The notes below the pieces were generated by a model. The model did no database searches. It was not told the DNA's origin and saw only the letters and a list, made by a program, of their open reading frames with translations. Source: Nostoc sp. XA010 (lineage in GTDB: Bacteria; Cyanobacteriota; Cyanobacteriia; Cyanobacteriales; Nostocaceae). From it: 64,000 bases of DNA. How positions within the stretch are numbered: position 1 is the first letter of the stretch; every line of letters begins with the position of its first letter. Of the stretch, positions 9,766 to 20,150 are shown in pieces. The position numbers were made by a program, and so were the translations under genes. The stretch spans positions 131,344-195,343 of the forward strand of contig NZ_JAIVFX010000007.1 in assembly GCF_020829625.1 (NCBI RefSeq). Reading direction: 5' to 3'.

Positions 9766-11211
9766 ATGACATCACCGTCTACACGACTCCTCAACTCCAA
9801 CGCTACGGAATCGACAACCCAAGCAAAGTCCGGTGGTTGCGGCTGCGACAGCCCCAGCAGCGCCACCGTGGAAAGGGATCAAAAGCTCGAAGAACGCATT
9901 GCTAAACATCCCTGCTACAGCGAAGACGCCCATCACCACTATGCCCGGTTGCACGTTGCAGTTGCACCAGCTTGCAACATCCAATGCAACTATTGCAACC
10001 GCAAATATGATTGCGCTAACGAAAGCCGTCCTGGAGTAGTTAGCGAATTGCTAACACCAGAAGAAGCAGCACACAAAGCTTTGGTCATTGGTGGTAAGAT
10101 TCCGCAAATGACAGTTGTGGGAATTGCTGGTCCTGGCGACCCTCTGGCAAACCCAGAAAAGACTTTCCGCACATTTGAGTTGATTGCAGAACAAGCACCA
10201 GACATCAAGCTGTGCTTATCAACCAATGGTTTAATGCTGCCTGACTACATCGATCGCATTAAACAATTAAATATAGATCACGTTACGATCACCATTAACA
10301 TGGTAGATCCAGAGATCGGTGCTCAGATTTATCCTTGGGTTCACTACAGACGCAAGCGTTATAGAGGTCTTGAAGGCGCAAGAATTCTCCACGAAAGACA
10401 GATGGAAGGATTGCAAGCCCTAAAAGATGCTGACATCTTGTGCAAAGTTAACTCCGTAATGATTCCCGGAATTAATGACCATCACTTAGTCGAAGTGAAT
10501 CGAGTCATTCGTGAGAAAGGTGCATTCTTGCACAACATCATGCCATTGATTTCTGCACCAGAACATGGCACACACTTTGGTTTAATCGGTCAACGTGGCC
10601 CCACACCCAAAGAACTCAAAGAAGTTCAAGACAATTGCTCCGGTAACATGAAAATGATGCGCCACTGTCGCCAGTGTCGCGCCGATGCAGTAGGATTGTT
10701 GGGAGAAGACCGCAGCCAGGAATTTTCCAAAGAGAAATTCTTGGAAATGACTCCAGAATATGACATGGAGCAACGCGCTACCGTTCACGAAGGAATTGAG
10801 AAGTTTAAAGAAGAACTTAAAGTAGCCAAAGATAAGGCGCTTGCCGGCAAGAAATTTGCCAACAGTCCTAAAGTCCTAGTTGCAGTAGCAACCAAAGGCG
10901 GCGGATTGGTTAACCAACATTTCGGTCATGCGAAAGAATTCCAAATTTACGAAGTGGGTGGGGACGAAGTTCGCTTTGTCAGTCATCGCAAAATTGACCA
11001 ATACTGCCAAGGTGGATACGGCGAAGAAGCTTCTTTTGAGCATATTATGAAAGCGATCGCAGATTGCAAAGCAGTTTTAGTCTCCAAGATTGGTAACTGT
11101 CCTCAAGAAAAATTGCAAGAAGCTGGAATCAAGACTATTGAAGCTTACGACGTAATTGAAAAGGTTGCTTTAGAGTTCTACGAGCAATACGTTAAGGAAT
11201 TAGGGAATTAG
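9766..11211 (+). CDS. nifB: Nitrogenase cofactor biosynthesis protein NifB
   Basis: A 481-residue radical SAM enzyme that makes NifB-co, the 8Fe-9S-C precursor of FeMo-co. The radical SAM motif is in [36 protein letters not shown] follows, and the [20 protein letters not shown] block carries further cluster cysteines. From about residue 360 a NifX-like domain ([18 protein letters not shown]) completes the fusion usual in cyanobacteria. I chose ATG 9766 (MTSPSTRLL) because a GGCGCD motif follows at the usual distance; an in-frame start at 9730 is less likely. It is first in the nifB-fdxN-nifS-nifU cluster. Confidence 0.97.
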   Translation: MTSPSTRLLNSNATESTTQAKSGGCGCDSPSSATVERDQKLEERIAKHPCYSEDAHHHYARLHVAVAPACNIQCNYCNRKYDCANESRPGVVSELLTPEEAAHKALVIGGKIPQMTVVGIAGPGDPLANPEKTFRTFELIAEQAPDIKLCLSTNGLMLPDYIDRIKQLNIDHVTITINMVDPEIGAQIYPWVHYRRKRYRGLEGARILHERQMEGLQALKDADILCKVNSVMIPGINDHHLVEVNRVIREKGAFLHNIMPLISAPEHGTHFGLIGQRGPTPKELKEVQDNCSGNMKMMRHCRQCRADAVGLLGEDRSQEFSKEKFLEMTPEYDMEQRATVHEGIEKFKEELKVAKDKALAGKKFANSPKVLVAVATKGGGLVNQHFGHAKEFQIYEVGGDEVRFVSHRKIDQYCQGGYGEEASFEHIMKAIADCKAVLVSKIGNCPQEKLQEAGIKTIEAYDVIEKVALEFYEQYVKELGN

Positions 11212-11380
11212 GGATTAGGGACTGGGGACTGGGGACTGGGGACTGGGGACTGGGAATTAAGGAAGAATTTTCCCAATCAATACCCAGTATCCAGTATCCA
11301 GTATCCAGTATCCAGTATCCAGTATCCATTACCCAGTACCCAGTACCCAGTACCCAATCCCCAGTAACCATTCCCCAAAA
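11212..11380. repeat. Paired heptamer tandem arrays between nifB and fdxN
   Basis: Two short tandemly repeated repetitive (STRR) arrays lie back to back: 11215-11255 repeats GGGGACT and about 11280-11375 repeats AGTATCC/AGTACCC. The second is close to the reverse complement of the first, so the transcript could fold on itself between nifB and fdxN. Such arrays are characteristic of heterocystous cyanobacteria. Confidence 0.85.
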
Positions 11381-11392
11381 GGAGAATAAATC

Positions 11393-11746
11393 ATGGCTTA
11401 CAAAATTCTTACTAGCCAGTGTATTTCCTGCAATCTCTGTCTAACGGTATGTCCCACAAATGCAGTTAAAGTGGTTGACGGACAGCACTGGATTGACCCT
11501 GAACTTTGTACAAACTGTATTGGTAGCATTCATACCGTGCCTCAGTGTAAAGCTGGTTGTCCCACATGCGACGGTTGCGTTAAGCAGCCTAGCGATTATT
11601 GGGAAGGCTGGTTTACCAATTACAATCACGTAGTTGCTAAATTAACAAATAAACAAGATTACTGGGAACGTTGGTTTAAAAGCTATTCTCAGAAATACTC
11701 AGAGCAGTTGCAAAAGCGTCAATCCCAAATAATTCGTAATTCGTAA
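11393..11746 (+). CDS. fdxN: Bacterial-type 2[4Fe-4S] ferredoxin FdxN
   Basis: A 117-residue ferredoxin with two cluster sites: CISCNLCLTVCP near the N-terminus and CTNCIG followed by CKAGCPTCDGC. The C-terminal extension of about 50 residues has two related YWE(G/R)WF segments. It lies between nifB and nifS with AAGGAGA upstream of the ATG. In several Anabaena strains this gene is interrupted by the fdxN element; here the frame is intact from ATG to stop, so no excision is needed. Likely an electron donor for cofactor assembly. Confidence 0.95.
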   Translation: MAYKILTSQCISCNLCLTVCPTNAVKVVDGQHWIDPELCTNCIGSIHTVPQCKAGCPTCDGCVKQPSDYWEGWFTNYNHVVAKLTNKQDYWERWFKSYSQKYSEQLQKRQSQIIRNS

Positions 11747-11758
11747 TTGAAGACAACA

Positions 11759-12967
11759 ATGCAAAATAACTGCATCTATCTTGATAATAATGCTACCACT
11801 AAGGTAGATTCAGAAGTTATAGAGGTAATGCTACCTTACCTCACAGATTATTACGGCAATCCCTCCAGTATGCATACCTTTGGTGGGCAAGTCGGTAAAG
11901 CAGTGAGAACAGCAAGAGAACAACTTGCAGCCATCCTGGGAGCCGATGAGTCAGAAATTGTCTACACAAGTTGTGGAACTGAGGGAGATAACGCGGCGAT
12001 TCGAGCCGCACTGTTGGCACAACCAGAAAAGCGCCACATTGTCACCACCCAAGTTGAACATCCAGCAGTACTCAATGTCTGCAAACAATTAGAAACCCAA
12101 GGTTATAGTGTTACCTATCTATCAGTAAATCATCAAGGGCAGCTGGATCTAGATGAACTAGAAGCTTCCTTGACGGGTAACACCGCCTTGGTGACAATTA
12201 TGTATGCTAATAACGAAACCGGGACGATTTTCCCAATTGAGCAAATTGGGTTGCGCGTCAAAGAATCTGGCGCTATCTTCCATGTAGATGCGGTGCAAGC
12301 AGTGGGAAAAATCCCGTTGAATATGAAAACTAGCACCGTGGATATGTTAACCCTGTCTGGTCACAAGCTACACGGGCCAAAAGGAATTGGTGCTTTATAT
12401 ATTCGGCGCGGAGTTCGGTTCCGTCCCTTCATTCTTGGGGGACACCAAGAACGCGGACGTAGAGCGGGAACAGAGAATGTCCCAGCAATTATCGCCTTGG
12501 GCAAAGCTGCGGAACTAGAACTGTTACACTTAGAAGAAGCGATCACAAGAGAAAGAAAGCTGCGCGATCGCCTCGAACAAACTTTACTCGCTACAATTCC
12601 CGATTGTGTCGTTAACGGTGACGTTACGCAGAGATTGCCCAACACTACAAATATCGGCTTCAAGTATATTGAAGGTGAAGCTATCTTGCTATCCTTGAAT
12701 AAATACGGTATCTGTGCATCATCTGGTTCTGCTTGCACCTCTGGTTCACTGGAACCTTCCCACGTCCTGCGGGCAATGGGCTTACCCTATACAACTTTGC
12801 ACGGTTCTATTCGCTTCAGTCTTTGTCGCTACACCACAGAAGCCGAAATCGATCGAGTGATAGAGGTAATGCCCAGTATTGTAGAACGTTTACGCGCCCT
12901 CTCACCCTTCAAAAATGATGACGCGGGTTGGCTGCAAGAACAGGAGCAAGCATTGGCGCATCGTTAA
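11759..12967 (+). CDS. nifS: Cysteine desulfurase NifS
   Basis: A 402-residue PLP enzyme that supplies sulfur from cysteine for nitrogenase Fe-S clusters. Visible features are YLDNNATTKVD at the N-terminus, VEHPAVLN, HVDAVQAVGK (PLP-contacting Asp), SGHKLHGPKG with the PLP lysine, and SGSACTSGSLEPSHVL with the catalytic loop cysteine. I prefer ATG 11759; a TTG at 11747 just after the fdxN stop would add four residues. It works with NifU downstream. Confidence 0.96.
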   Translation: MQNNCIYLDNNATTKVDSEVIEVMLPYLTDYYGNPSSMHTFGGQVGKAVRTAREQLAAILGADESEIVYTSCGTEGDNAAIRAALLAQPEKRHIVTTQVEHPAVLNVCKQLETQGYSVTYLSVNHQGQLDLDELEASLTGNTALVTIMYANNETGTIFPIEQIGLRVKESGAIFHVDAVQAVGKIPLNMKTSTVDMLTLSGHKLHGPKGIGALYIRRGVRFRPFILGGHQERGRRAGTENVPAIIALGKAAELELLHLEEAITRERKLRDRLEQTLLATIPDCVVNGDVTQRLPNTTNIGFKYIEGEAILLSLNKYGICASSGSACTSGSLEPSHVLRAMGLPYTTLHGSIRFSLCRYTTEAEIDRVIEVMPSIVERLRALSPFKNDDAGWLQEQEQALAHR

Positions 12968-13071
12968 TTAGGGAATAGGTTACAGATTACAGGGAATAAT
13001 CTGTTCTCTATCACCTGTCACCTGTCGCCTAACCTCACTCAGCACTCACCACTCAGCACTCGGAACTTAAT

Positions 13072-13971
13072 ATGTGGGACTACACCGATAAAGTATTAGA
13101 ACTGTTTTACGATCCCAAAAATCAGGGAGCAATCGAAGAAACGAGCGAACCTGGAGTTAAGGTTGCAACGGGAGAAATCGGTAGCATTGCTTGCGGTGAT
13201 GCTCTAAGATTGCACCTGAAAGTGGAAGTAGAATCTGATAAAATTCTAGATGCTCGCTTTCAAACCTTTGGTTGTACTAGTGCGATCGCATCTTCTAGTG
13301 CATTAACCGAAATGATCAAAGGTTTAACCTTAGATGAAGCTCTGAAAGTGTCCAACAAAGACATTGCAGATTACCTTGGTGGTTTGCCAGAAGCAAAGAT
13401 GCATTGCTCTGTTATGGGACAAGAAGCGCTAGAAGCTGCTATCTATAATTATCGTGGCATACCTCTAGCTACCCACGATGATGATGATGAAGGTGCGTTA
13501 GTTTGCAGTTGTTTTGGCATCAGCGAATCTAAGATTCGTCGCGTGATTCTAGAAAATCATCTCACGGATGCTGAACAAGTAACAAATTATGTAAAAGCTG
13601 GTGGCGGATGCGGTTCCTGTCTGGCGAACATTGATGATATTATTAGATCAGTTCAACAGGAATACGCCTCACCTGCTCTCAACAATTACGGCGTACAAGT
13701 TGCCACAGAAATTGTTACATCTAAGGAACGAGCGCTAACAAACGTCCAAAAGATTGCTCTAATTCAAAAGGTTCTTGATGAAGAAGTCAGACCCGTACTG
13801 ATTGCAGACGGGGGAGATGTAGAACTCTATGATGTAGAAGGCGATCGCGTTAAAGTTGTACTGCAAGGTGCTTGCGGTTCCTGTTCTAGTAGTACAGCAA
13901 CTCTGAAAATTGCGATCGAAGCCAGATTACAAGATCGTGTCAGCAAGAGCCTTGTAGTCGAAGCAGTTTAG
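13072..13971 (+). CDS. nifU: Fe-S cluster scaffold NifU
   Basis: A 299-residue three-domain scaffold. Residues 1-130 form the IscU-like domain with GDALRLHL, TFGCTSAIASSSALTEM and MHCSVMG cysteines. A central domain carries a permanent [2Fe-2S] site (CSCFGISE and GGCGSC). The C-terminal NifU domain (from about 225) has ADGGDVELYDVEG and CGSCSSST. It receives sulfur from NifS and passes clusters to NifH and NifB. The 104-bp gap from nifS has CACCTGTC/CACTCAG-type short repeats. Confidence 0.96.
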   Translation: MWDYTDKVLELFYDPKNQGAIEETSEPGVKVATGEIGSIACGDALRLHLKVEVESDKILDARFQTFGCTSAIASSSALTEMIKGLTLDEALKVSNKDIADYLGGLPEAKMHCSVMGQEALEAAIYNYRGIPLATHDDDDEGALVCSCFGISESKIRRVILENHLTDAEQVTNYVKAGGGCGSCLANIDDIIRSVQQEYASPALNNYGVQVATEIVTSKERALTNVQKIALIQKVLDEEVRPVLIADGGDVELYDVEGDRVKVVLQGACGSCSSSTATLKIAIEARLQDRVSKSLVVEAV

Positions 13972-14094
13972 GAATTGCTGTAGGACTTAACGTATTCTAC
14001 AAATACGCCCTAATATGCATTCAGCCAGGAATAGAAAGTAGGATTTGAACCATATAATTGTCTCCACATCAATGCTTCAATCCTACCGAGAACC

Positions 14095-14113
14095 GATAGC
14101 TAGATTAGCTATC
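14095..14113. promoter_or_regulatory. Hairpin between nifU and glbN
   Basis: A perfect 8-bp stem, GATAGCTA at 14095-14102 and TAGCTATC at 14106-14113, with loop GAT. It lies 80 bp before the glbN start and 120 bp after nifU. With no T-run following it may act as an RNA-processing or stability element rather than a terminator; that is inference. Confidence 0.45.
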
Positions 14114-14192
14114 ACGGCTAATAGCATATAGGCAAAAAATTAAGCGCCTACTTGCAAATTTCATCATCCAACTCGCTTCAAAGGAACAGGAT

Positions 14193-14549
14193 ATGAGCAC
14201 ATTGTACGATAACATTGGTGGACAACCAGCTATTGAACAAGTAGTAGATGAACTCCACAAACGCATTGCCGCAGACAGCCTCCTCAATCCCATTTTTGCT
14301 GGTACAGACATGGCAAAGCAACGTAATCATCTAGTTGCTTTCTTAGCTCAAATATTTGAAGGGCCAAAGCAATACGGCGGTCGTCCAATGGACAAAACCC
14401 ACGCTGGAATGAACCTACAGCAACCACACTTCGATGCGATCGCCAAGCATCTCGGTGAAGCAATGGCTGTGCGTGGAGTGTCAGCAGAAAACACCAAAGC
14501 TGCACTAGATCGCGTCACAAATATGAAGGGCGCTATTTTGAACAAGTAA
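14193..14549 (+). CDS. glbN: Truncated haemoglobin (cyanoglobin) GlbN
   Basis: A 118-residue group I truncated globin. The fold is recognisable from MSTLYDNIGGQPAIEQVVDE, RNHLVAFL (His46, distal side ligand in this family) and DKTHAGMNL (His70, proximal haem ligand). AAAGGAACAGGAT precedes the ATG. Its position between nifU and nifH matches the arrangement described for Nostoc commune, where the protein is made under nitrogen starvation at low oxygen; a role in O2 or NO handling near nitrogenase is the usual proposal. Confidence 0.95.
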   Translation: MSTLYDNIGGQPAIEQVVDELHKRIAADSLLNPIFAGTDMAKQRNHLVAFLAQIFEGPKQYGGRPMDKTHAGMNLQQPHFDAIAKHLGEAMAVRGVSAENTKAALDRVTNMKGAILNK

Positions 14550-14727
14550 TAGGACTTATGCATTGATTGTTGACAAATAACAACATCAAGCCCTATTGAA
14601 TCTTGCAAGCTGAAACACATTAAGACGTATTTGTAAATTGCGTAATTTTCTTTGTTCTTTGTCAAAACAAATGACAAAGGACAAAGGACAAACAACAAAA
14701 AGAAAAAAATTTTAACGAGGAAGAACG

Positions 14728-14841
14728 ATGTACTTACTGTCAATAATTTTGGCTGTGGAGCGATCGCCCCCAGCAGGCATTTATGCCAACGGTACCAACG
14801 ATGCTCTACACGCGCTCACTACTGTCGCTCAACTGGCGTGA
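14728..14841 (+). CDS. Possible 37-residue small protein or leader ORF upstream of nifH
   Basis: An ATG with an AACGAGGAAG ribosome-binding site 8 nt upstream opens 37 codons (starting MYLLSIILAVERSPPAG, ending TTVAQLA) and stops at TGA 14839-14841, 57 bp before nifH. The N-terminus is hydrophobic. I recognise no family. It could be a small membrane peptide, a translated leader influencing nifH expression, or chance; the well-placed ribosome site is the main argument for translation. Confidence 0.4.
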   Translation: MYLLSIILAVERSPPAGIYANGTNDALHALTTVAQLA

Positions 14842-15792
<951 letters not shown>

Positions 15793-15942
15793 TTCGCTGC
15801 TAAGAAATAACGCTTTAGCACAAGGAAAAAGGAAGAGTCCTATATCTTACCTTTTCCTCTCTCCCTTGCATCTCCCCCCTAATCTTAGAGGGGACTCCTA
15901 GTCCCCCTATGCCCCGATCCTTACGAGTCACAGAGGCTAAAT

Positions 15943-17409
15943 ATGACACCTCCAGAAAATCAAAACATCATCGAAGAAAGAAAAGAACTAATTAAAGAAG
16001 TTCTAGAAGCTTATCCCGATAAAGCTAAGAAAAAACGGGAAAAGCACTTAAGTGTATACGAAGAAGGTAAGTCCGATTGCGGTGTTAAGTCTAACGTTAA
16101 ATCCCTTCCTGGGGTAATGACCGCTCGTGGTTGTGCTTACGCCGGTTCTAAAGGTGTGGTTTGGGGTCCTATTAAGGACATGATCCACATCAGCCACGGG
16201 CCTGTTGGTTGCGGTTACTGGTCTTGGTCTGGTCGTCGTAACTACTACATCGGCACCACAGGTATTGACTCCTTTGGTACCATGAACTTCACCTCCGACT
16301 TCCAAGAAAGAGATATCGTTTTTGGTGGAGACAAGAAACTTACCAAGCTCATCCAAGAACTTGATGTACTTTTCCCACTCAACCGTGGTGTTTCCATTCA
16401 ATCTGAATGTCCCATCGGTCTAATTGGGGATGACATCGAAGCTGTTGCTCGGAAGACATCGAAAGAAATTGGCAAGCCAGTTGTACCTGTGCGTTGCGAA
16501 GGCTTCCGGGGTGTTTCCCAATCTTTGGGGCACCACATTGCTAACGACATGATTCGTGACTGGGTTTTCACCAAATCCGACCAAGCCAAGAAAGACGGTA
16601 CACTCAAGTTTGAAGGTACCCCTTATGACGTAGCCGTTATCGGTGACTACAACATCGGTGGAGATGCTTGGGCTAGCCGCATCCTGTTAGAAGAAATCGG
16701 CTTGCGCGTAGTCGCTCAGTGGTCAGGTGATGGCACCATCAACGAAATGTTGATGACCCCCAATGTGAAGATGAACCTTATCCACTGTTATCGGTCGATG
16801 AACTACATCAGCCGTCACATGGAAGAAGCTTACGGTATACCCTGGTTGGAATACAACTTCTTCGGCCCCACCAAGATTGCTGAATCTTTACGGGAAATCG
16901 CTTCCAAGTTTGACGAGACAATCCAAGCAAACGCTGAGAAGGTAATCGCCAAGTATCAGCCAACAATGGATGCGGTAATCGGTAAGTATCGCCCCCGCTT
17001 GGAAGGTAAGACTGTCGCCATCATGGTTGGTGGTCTACGTCCTCGCCACGTTGTCCCAGCTTTCCTAGACTTGGGCATGAAGATGATTGGTACAGGTTAT
17101 GAGTTCGCTCATAATGACGATTACAAACGTACCGCTGGCTACATCGAAAACGGCACCATCGTTTATGACGACGTTACCGCTTACGAATTCGAGGAATTTA
17201 TCAAAGCGCTGAAGCCTGACCTAGTAGCTTCTGGTGTGAAAGAGAAGTACGTCTTCCAAAAGATGGGTCTTCCTTTCCGTCAAATGCACTCTTGGGATTA
17301 CTCCGAACCTAGTGATGCCTACGGCGGGCTACGCGCCAACGCTCTTAAACATCATAATAATGCAAGGTTTTTTAGCGGCGGGAGAAAAAAGAGCCTATTT
17401 CTAGCCTAA
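15943..17409 (+). CDS. nifD: Nitrogenase MoFe protein alpha subunit NifD, 5' portion (interrupted)
   Basis: The frame encodes true NifD from ATG 15943 up to the 11-bp repeat at 17295-17305, then runs 34 codons into element DNA. P-cluster cysteines are in [19 protein letters not shown] and [12 protein letters not shown]; the FeMo-co cysteine is in NLIHCYRSM and the cofactor histidine in QMHSWDYS. Deleting 17306-30259 joins WDYS to GPYHGYDG and gives 1,512 nt, 503 residues, in frame. Unrearranged, the protein lacks its last 49 residues and ends in foreign sequence, so vegetative cells should have no functional NifD. Confidence 0.97.
   Translation: MTPPENQNIIEERKELIKEVLEAYPDKAKKKREKHLSVYEEGKSDCGVKSNVKSLPGVMTARGCAYAGSKGVVWGPIKDMIHISHGPVGCGYWSWSGRRNYYIGTTGIDSFGTMNFTSDFQERDIVFGGDKKLTKLIQELDVLFPLNRGVSIQSECPIGLIGDDIEAVARKTSKEIGKPVVPVRCEGFRGVSQSLGHHIANDMIRDWVFTKSDQAKKDGTLKFEGTPYDVAVIGDYNIGGDAWASRILLEEIGLRVVAQWSGDGTINEMLMTPNVKMNLIHCYRSMNYISRHMEEAYGIPWLEYNFFGPTKIAESLREIASKFDETIQANAEKVIAKYQPTMDAVIGKYRPRLEGKTVAIMVGGLRPRHVVPAFLDLGMKMIGTGYEFAHNDDYKRTAGYIENGTIVYDDVTAYEFEEFIKALKPDLVASGVKEKYVFQKMGLPFRQMHSWDYSEPSDAYGGLRANALKHHNNARFFSGGRKKSLFLA
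17295..17305 (+). repeat. Left 11-bp core repeat of the nifD element
   Basis: GGATTACTCCG, identical to the copy at 30249-30259 and to the XisA recombination site known from Anabaena nifD elements. Flanking bases differ on both sides between copies, so the direct repeat is exactly 11 bp. It lies within the TGG-GAT-TAC-TCC codons of nifD. Confidence 0.97.
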
Positions 17410-17646
17410 ATGCCAGTTGCAGGGTTATCTAAGAACAATCTGTTTTGATGCTTTAGACAGTATAACTCTTATGGAGTCTGGTTTTTAGATTTTGCTTGCA
17501 TTTTGCTCAAAGAAAAACTGTAAAATGAAAGACTATTTTTAATGACGATATTTTAGATTAAATGGTGCGTAACGCCTAAATTGAGCAGCAGATAACAAAC
17601 CTCATCCGCTGATTATTATAACGCTACTTGAATTGGCAACTTTAAA

Positions 17647-18174
17647 TTATAAACTGTTAAATTGCCGATCTAGAAAATCTATAAATAGTGTTGCTTGCTG
17701 ATAAAGTTTATAAACTTCTTCCGCTGTCTTTTCGATAGCGCAATCTGCAAAGTTTTGATGTACTAACTTATTGCGCTCATTGCCTAGCTCTAGAAATGAC
17801 TTAATTGCAGAATCTAAATTAGTATCTTCTTTTACATCTTTTAATCTATTTTCTTTAAATCTTTTACCGAATAAAGAAAAAAACTTGTTAGCATTTCTTC
17901 CTTCCCAATCGAAATATGTGTGATATTGTCTTTCAATCGCCTTCTGTTTAACTATTGAAACAATGCATTCATCATTCTGAGTTTTATACTCAATAAATGT
18001 TTGAACCATTCTACAAATCTCATGTTCAAAGTAACTTGCTGCTGAGAGTAGTAAAATTTTGGTAAAAACAGTATTAAATTGAACCATAAAAGATGGCTCA
18101 TTTTTATCCTCTAGGAATTTGAGAAGGTCTAGATTATCTTGATAAATTCGGTCAACAATACTTTGTCTTATCAT
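17647..18174 (-). CDS. HEPN-domain protein (RiboL-PSP-HEPN-like)
   Basis: A 175-residue helical protein without export signal. The motif RNKLVHQNF near residue 135 fits the Rx4-6H active site of HEPN RNases, and the N-terminal LSAASYFEHEICRMV helix is typical of RiboL-PSP-HEPN members. HEPN proteins often act as toxins or in phage defence. No clear nucleotidyltransferase (MNT) antitoxin gene adjoins it. It is the first gene inside the left end of the nifD element, oriented towards that end. Confidence 0.65.
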   Translation of the reverse strand: MIRQSIVDRIYQDNLDLLKFLEDKNEPSFMVQFNTVFTKILLLSAASYFEHEICRMVQTFIEYKTQNDECIVSIVKQKAIERQYHTYFDWEGRNANKFFSLFGKRFKENRLKDVKEDTNLDSAIKSFLELGNERNKLVHQNFADCAIEKTAEEVYKLYQQATLFIDFLDRQFNSL

Positions 18175-18201
18175 AAATCACAATAAGTGAAGATTGATAC
18201 T

Positions 18202-18420
18202 TAAATATGGGAATTTGCTAAAACCAATGACTTTTGCATCGTAACTCAAGATGTAGACTTTGCCGAAAGAAGCCGTTTGTACGGTTCTCCACCTAAAGTT
18301 GTATGGCTACGTTGCGGAAATGCACCCACAAAGCAAGTTGAATCTTTACTCCGTTCTGGGGTGGAGATAATTCAGGAGCTACTCAATAATCCAAGTCTGC
18401 ATTGCCTAGAATTGTACTAA
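18202..18420 (+). pseudogene. DUF5615 (PIN-like toxin) gene remnant
   Basis: A start-less frame ending at TAA 18418-18420 encodes about 71 residues beginning WEFAKTNDFCIVTQDVDF, then GSPPKVVWLRCGNAPTKQVESL. This matches the C-terminal two thirds of DUF5615 proteins and is clearly related to the intact copy at 53090-53422 (WNYAKDNDLMIVSKDADM, GNPPKVIWLRFGN). The N-terminal strand and first acidic residues are missing and no DUF433 partner precedes it. Confidence 0.8.
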
Positions 18421-18552
18421 AGCTTTGCTTTTGGGGAATTGTCTGTGAAATGCACAAGAAGTAACCCGTCATGCAATGTCTACGAGGGGCTACGCCTATG
18501 CCCCAACTCAAAAGTAGATTCATCCACTTACGAGAACAAAGAGTTACACAAA

Positions 18553-19152
18553 TTAACTACTGAATTGCTGAACAATTGTCTGTATAATTGCCAAAATTGC
18601 TCCTACGTTATCCAAGTAATATCTTTGCTTATCAATCAAAGTTACTTTTTGCGAAAGTTGAAGAAACTGCCATACTTCTCCTGTTGTCACGCATCCATAC
18701 ACAGGTATTTCTGCTTGTCCAGATGAACGATTGAATAAATCCGCCGCCACCATTTGCGCTATGCACTGCCCTAACCCAGCTTCAACATCATTTTTCTTCG
18801 CTTCCACAACAGTGATAATTGGGCTACGCAACGGTGGTAAAGGTGGAGCCATTGCTAAAATAAAATCGCATTCCCCAATCAAGCCCTGTGAAGGATCAAC
18901 GTCAAGTCTTTGTCCAGAGAAAATAGCCAAGGTATCTTGGCTGAGATCGCGACAGGTTAGTAAAATCGGTACAATAATAAATTCGCTCCGAGCCTTTTCA
19001 CTAATCAGAGCTAATTGGGTTCGCTTTCCTAAAGTTTCATTTAACCACGAAGGAATAGAAAGAGGTACAAGCTTGGGAAAAAGATCGGCTTCTTGGGTGG
19101 TAATTCCCAAAACAGCCGAAACTTTTTCTAGAGTAAAGTCGCTGTACGCCAT
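18553..19152 (-). CDS. Hypothetical protein with possible PD-(D/E)XK nuclease-like core
   Basis: A 199-residue protein I do not recognise as a named family, though similar proteins are common in cyanobacteria. The stretch GECDFILAMAPP followed about 15 residues later by ITVVEAKKND has the spacing of a D...ExK nuclease core, seen also in type I restriction HsdR-like and Uma2 proteins. No membrane or signal segment. It is 22 bp downstream of the PPK2 gene on the same strand and might be co-transcribed with it. Confidence 0.6.
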   Translation of the reverse strand: MAYSDFTLEKVSAVLGITTQEADLFPKLVPLSIPSWLNETLGKRTQLALISEKARSEFIIVPILLTCRDLSQDTLAIFSGQRLDVDPSQGLIGECDFILAMAPPLPPLRSPIITVVEAKKNDVEAGLGQCIAQMVAADLFNRSSGQAEIPVYGCVTTGEVWQFLQLSQKVTLIDKQRYYLDNVGAILAIIQTIVQQFSS

Positions 19153-19174
19153 AGTTTTGACTCAGGAATATTGC

Positions 19175-20098
19175 TTAATACACTTGAGGCACAAAAAATT
19201 GCTCATTGCGGGGGGCGCGAACATAATCCTCAGCCATAGGTCTAGACGGAAGCTCTAAGGGAGGAGGCGTCATATCTTCGTAAGGAACTTTGCTCAACAA
19301 ATGATGAATGCAGTTGAGCCGCGCCCGCTTTTTATCATCTGCTTCAATGGTAAACCAGGGGGCTTCTGGAATATTTGTGTAAGCAAACATGGTATCTTTT
19401 GCTTTGGAGAATTCTACCCAGCGATCGCGTGATTCTAAATCCATTGGGCTGAGTTTCCAGCGTCTTGCTGGATCGTGACTGCGAGAAAGAAAGCGTTTCT
19501 CTTGTTCTTCATCGCTGACGGAGAACCAGTACTTGATTAAAACAATGCCCGATCGCACCAGCATTCGTTCAAATTCCGGGCAAGATTGCATGAATTCTTG
19601 ATATTCTGCTTCGGTGCAAAAACCCATCACCCGTTCAACTCCGGCTCGGTTGTACCAACTGCGATCGAAGAGGACAATTTCGCCTGCTGTCGGAAGATGT
19701 TGCACGTACCGCTGAAAATACCACTGAGTTTTCTCACGATCGGAAGGAGTTCCCAGAGCAACTACACGACAGCCACGAGGATTGAGTGGATCGGCAATGC
19801 GTTTAATTACTCCTCCTTTGCCGGCAGCATCGCGCCCTTCAAATATGACGACAACCCGATAGCCAGTGTGCTTAATCCAGTATTGCATTTTGACTAGCTC
19901 AATCTGGAGTTGCTTTAGTTCAGTTTCAAAAGTCTTTTTAGGAATTTTCTTAGTAAAAGCTTCTGTGCTACCATCAAAAATCCGTTTTGATTTTTTAGAT
20001 TTTTTCTTGTCTTTTGGCTTTACTAGGCTTTCTAGTAAGCCTGTAGCGGGTTGAGCTAGATCGTTATTTTGCTGGGTTTCAACTTCATCAATTGACAT
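19175..20098 (-). CDS. ppk2: Polyphosphate kinase 2 (PPK2 family)
   Basis: A 307-residue cytosolic enzyme that transfers phosphate between polyphosphate and nucleoside phosphates. Walker A-like FEGRDAAGKGG, the DRSWYNRAGVERVMGFC block, SVSDEEQEKRF and DPARRWKLSPMD lid motif are all present, so it should be active. I chose ATG 20098 because GGAG lies 8 nt upstream; an in-frame ATG at 20128 has no ribosome site. Family class (ADP- or AMP-phosphorylating) cannot be fixed by eye. It is nifD-element cargo and so is excised from the chromosome in heterocysts. Confidence 0.9.
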   Translation of the reverse strand: MSIDEVETQQNNDLAQPATGLLESLVKPKDKKKSKKSKRIFDGSTEAFTKKIPKKTFETELKQLQIELVKMQYWIKHTGYRVVVIFEGRDAAGKGGVIKRIADPLNPRGCRVVALGTPSDREKTQWYFQRYVQHLPTAGEIVLFDRSWYNRAGVERVMGFCTEAEYQEFMQSCPEFERMLVRSGIVLIKYWFSVSDEEQEKRFLSRSHDPARRWKLSPMDLESRDRWVEFSKAKDTMFAYTNIPEAPWFTIEADDKKRARLNCIHHLLSKVPYEDMTPPPLELPSRPMAEDYVRAPRNEQFFVPQVY

Positions 20099-20150
20099 TG
20101 CAGTGACTCCATGCCATTGAATCGGCATAATTATCTATAAAGTATATATT

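Noticed and set aside
11212..11380. Heptamer arrays as a possible CRISPR array
   Set aside because: Direct 7-bp tandem repeats without spacers; they are STRR-type repeats common in Nostocales.
11393..11746. An fdxN element
   Set aside because: fdxN is continuous from ATG to stop, so no element is inserted here although xisH/xisI relics occur elsewhere.
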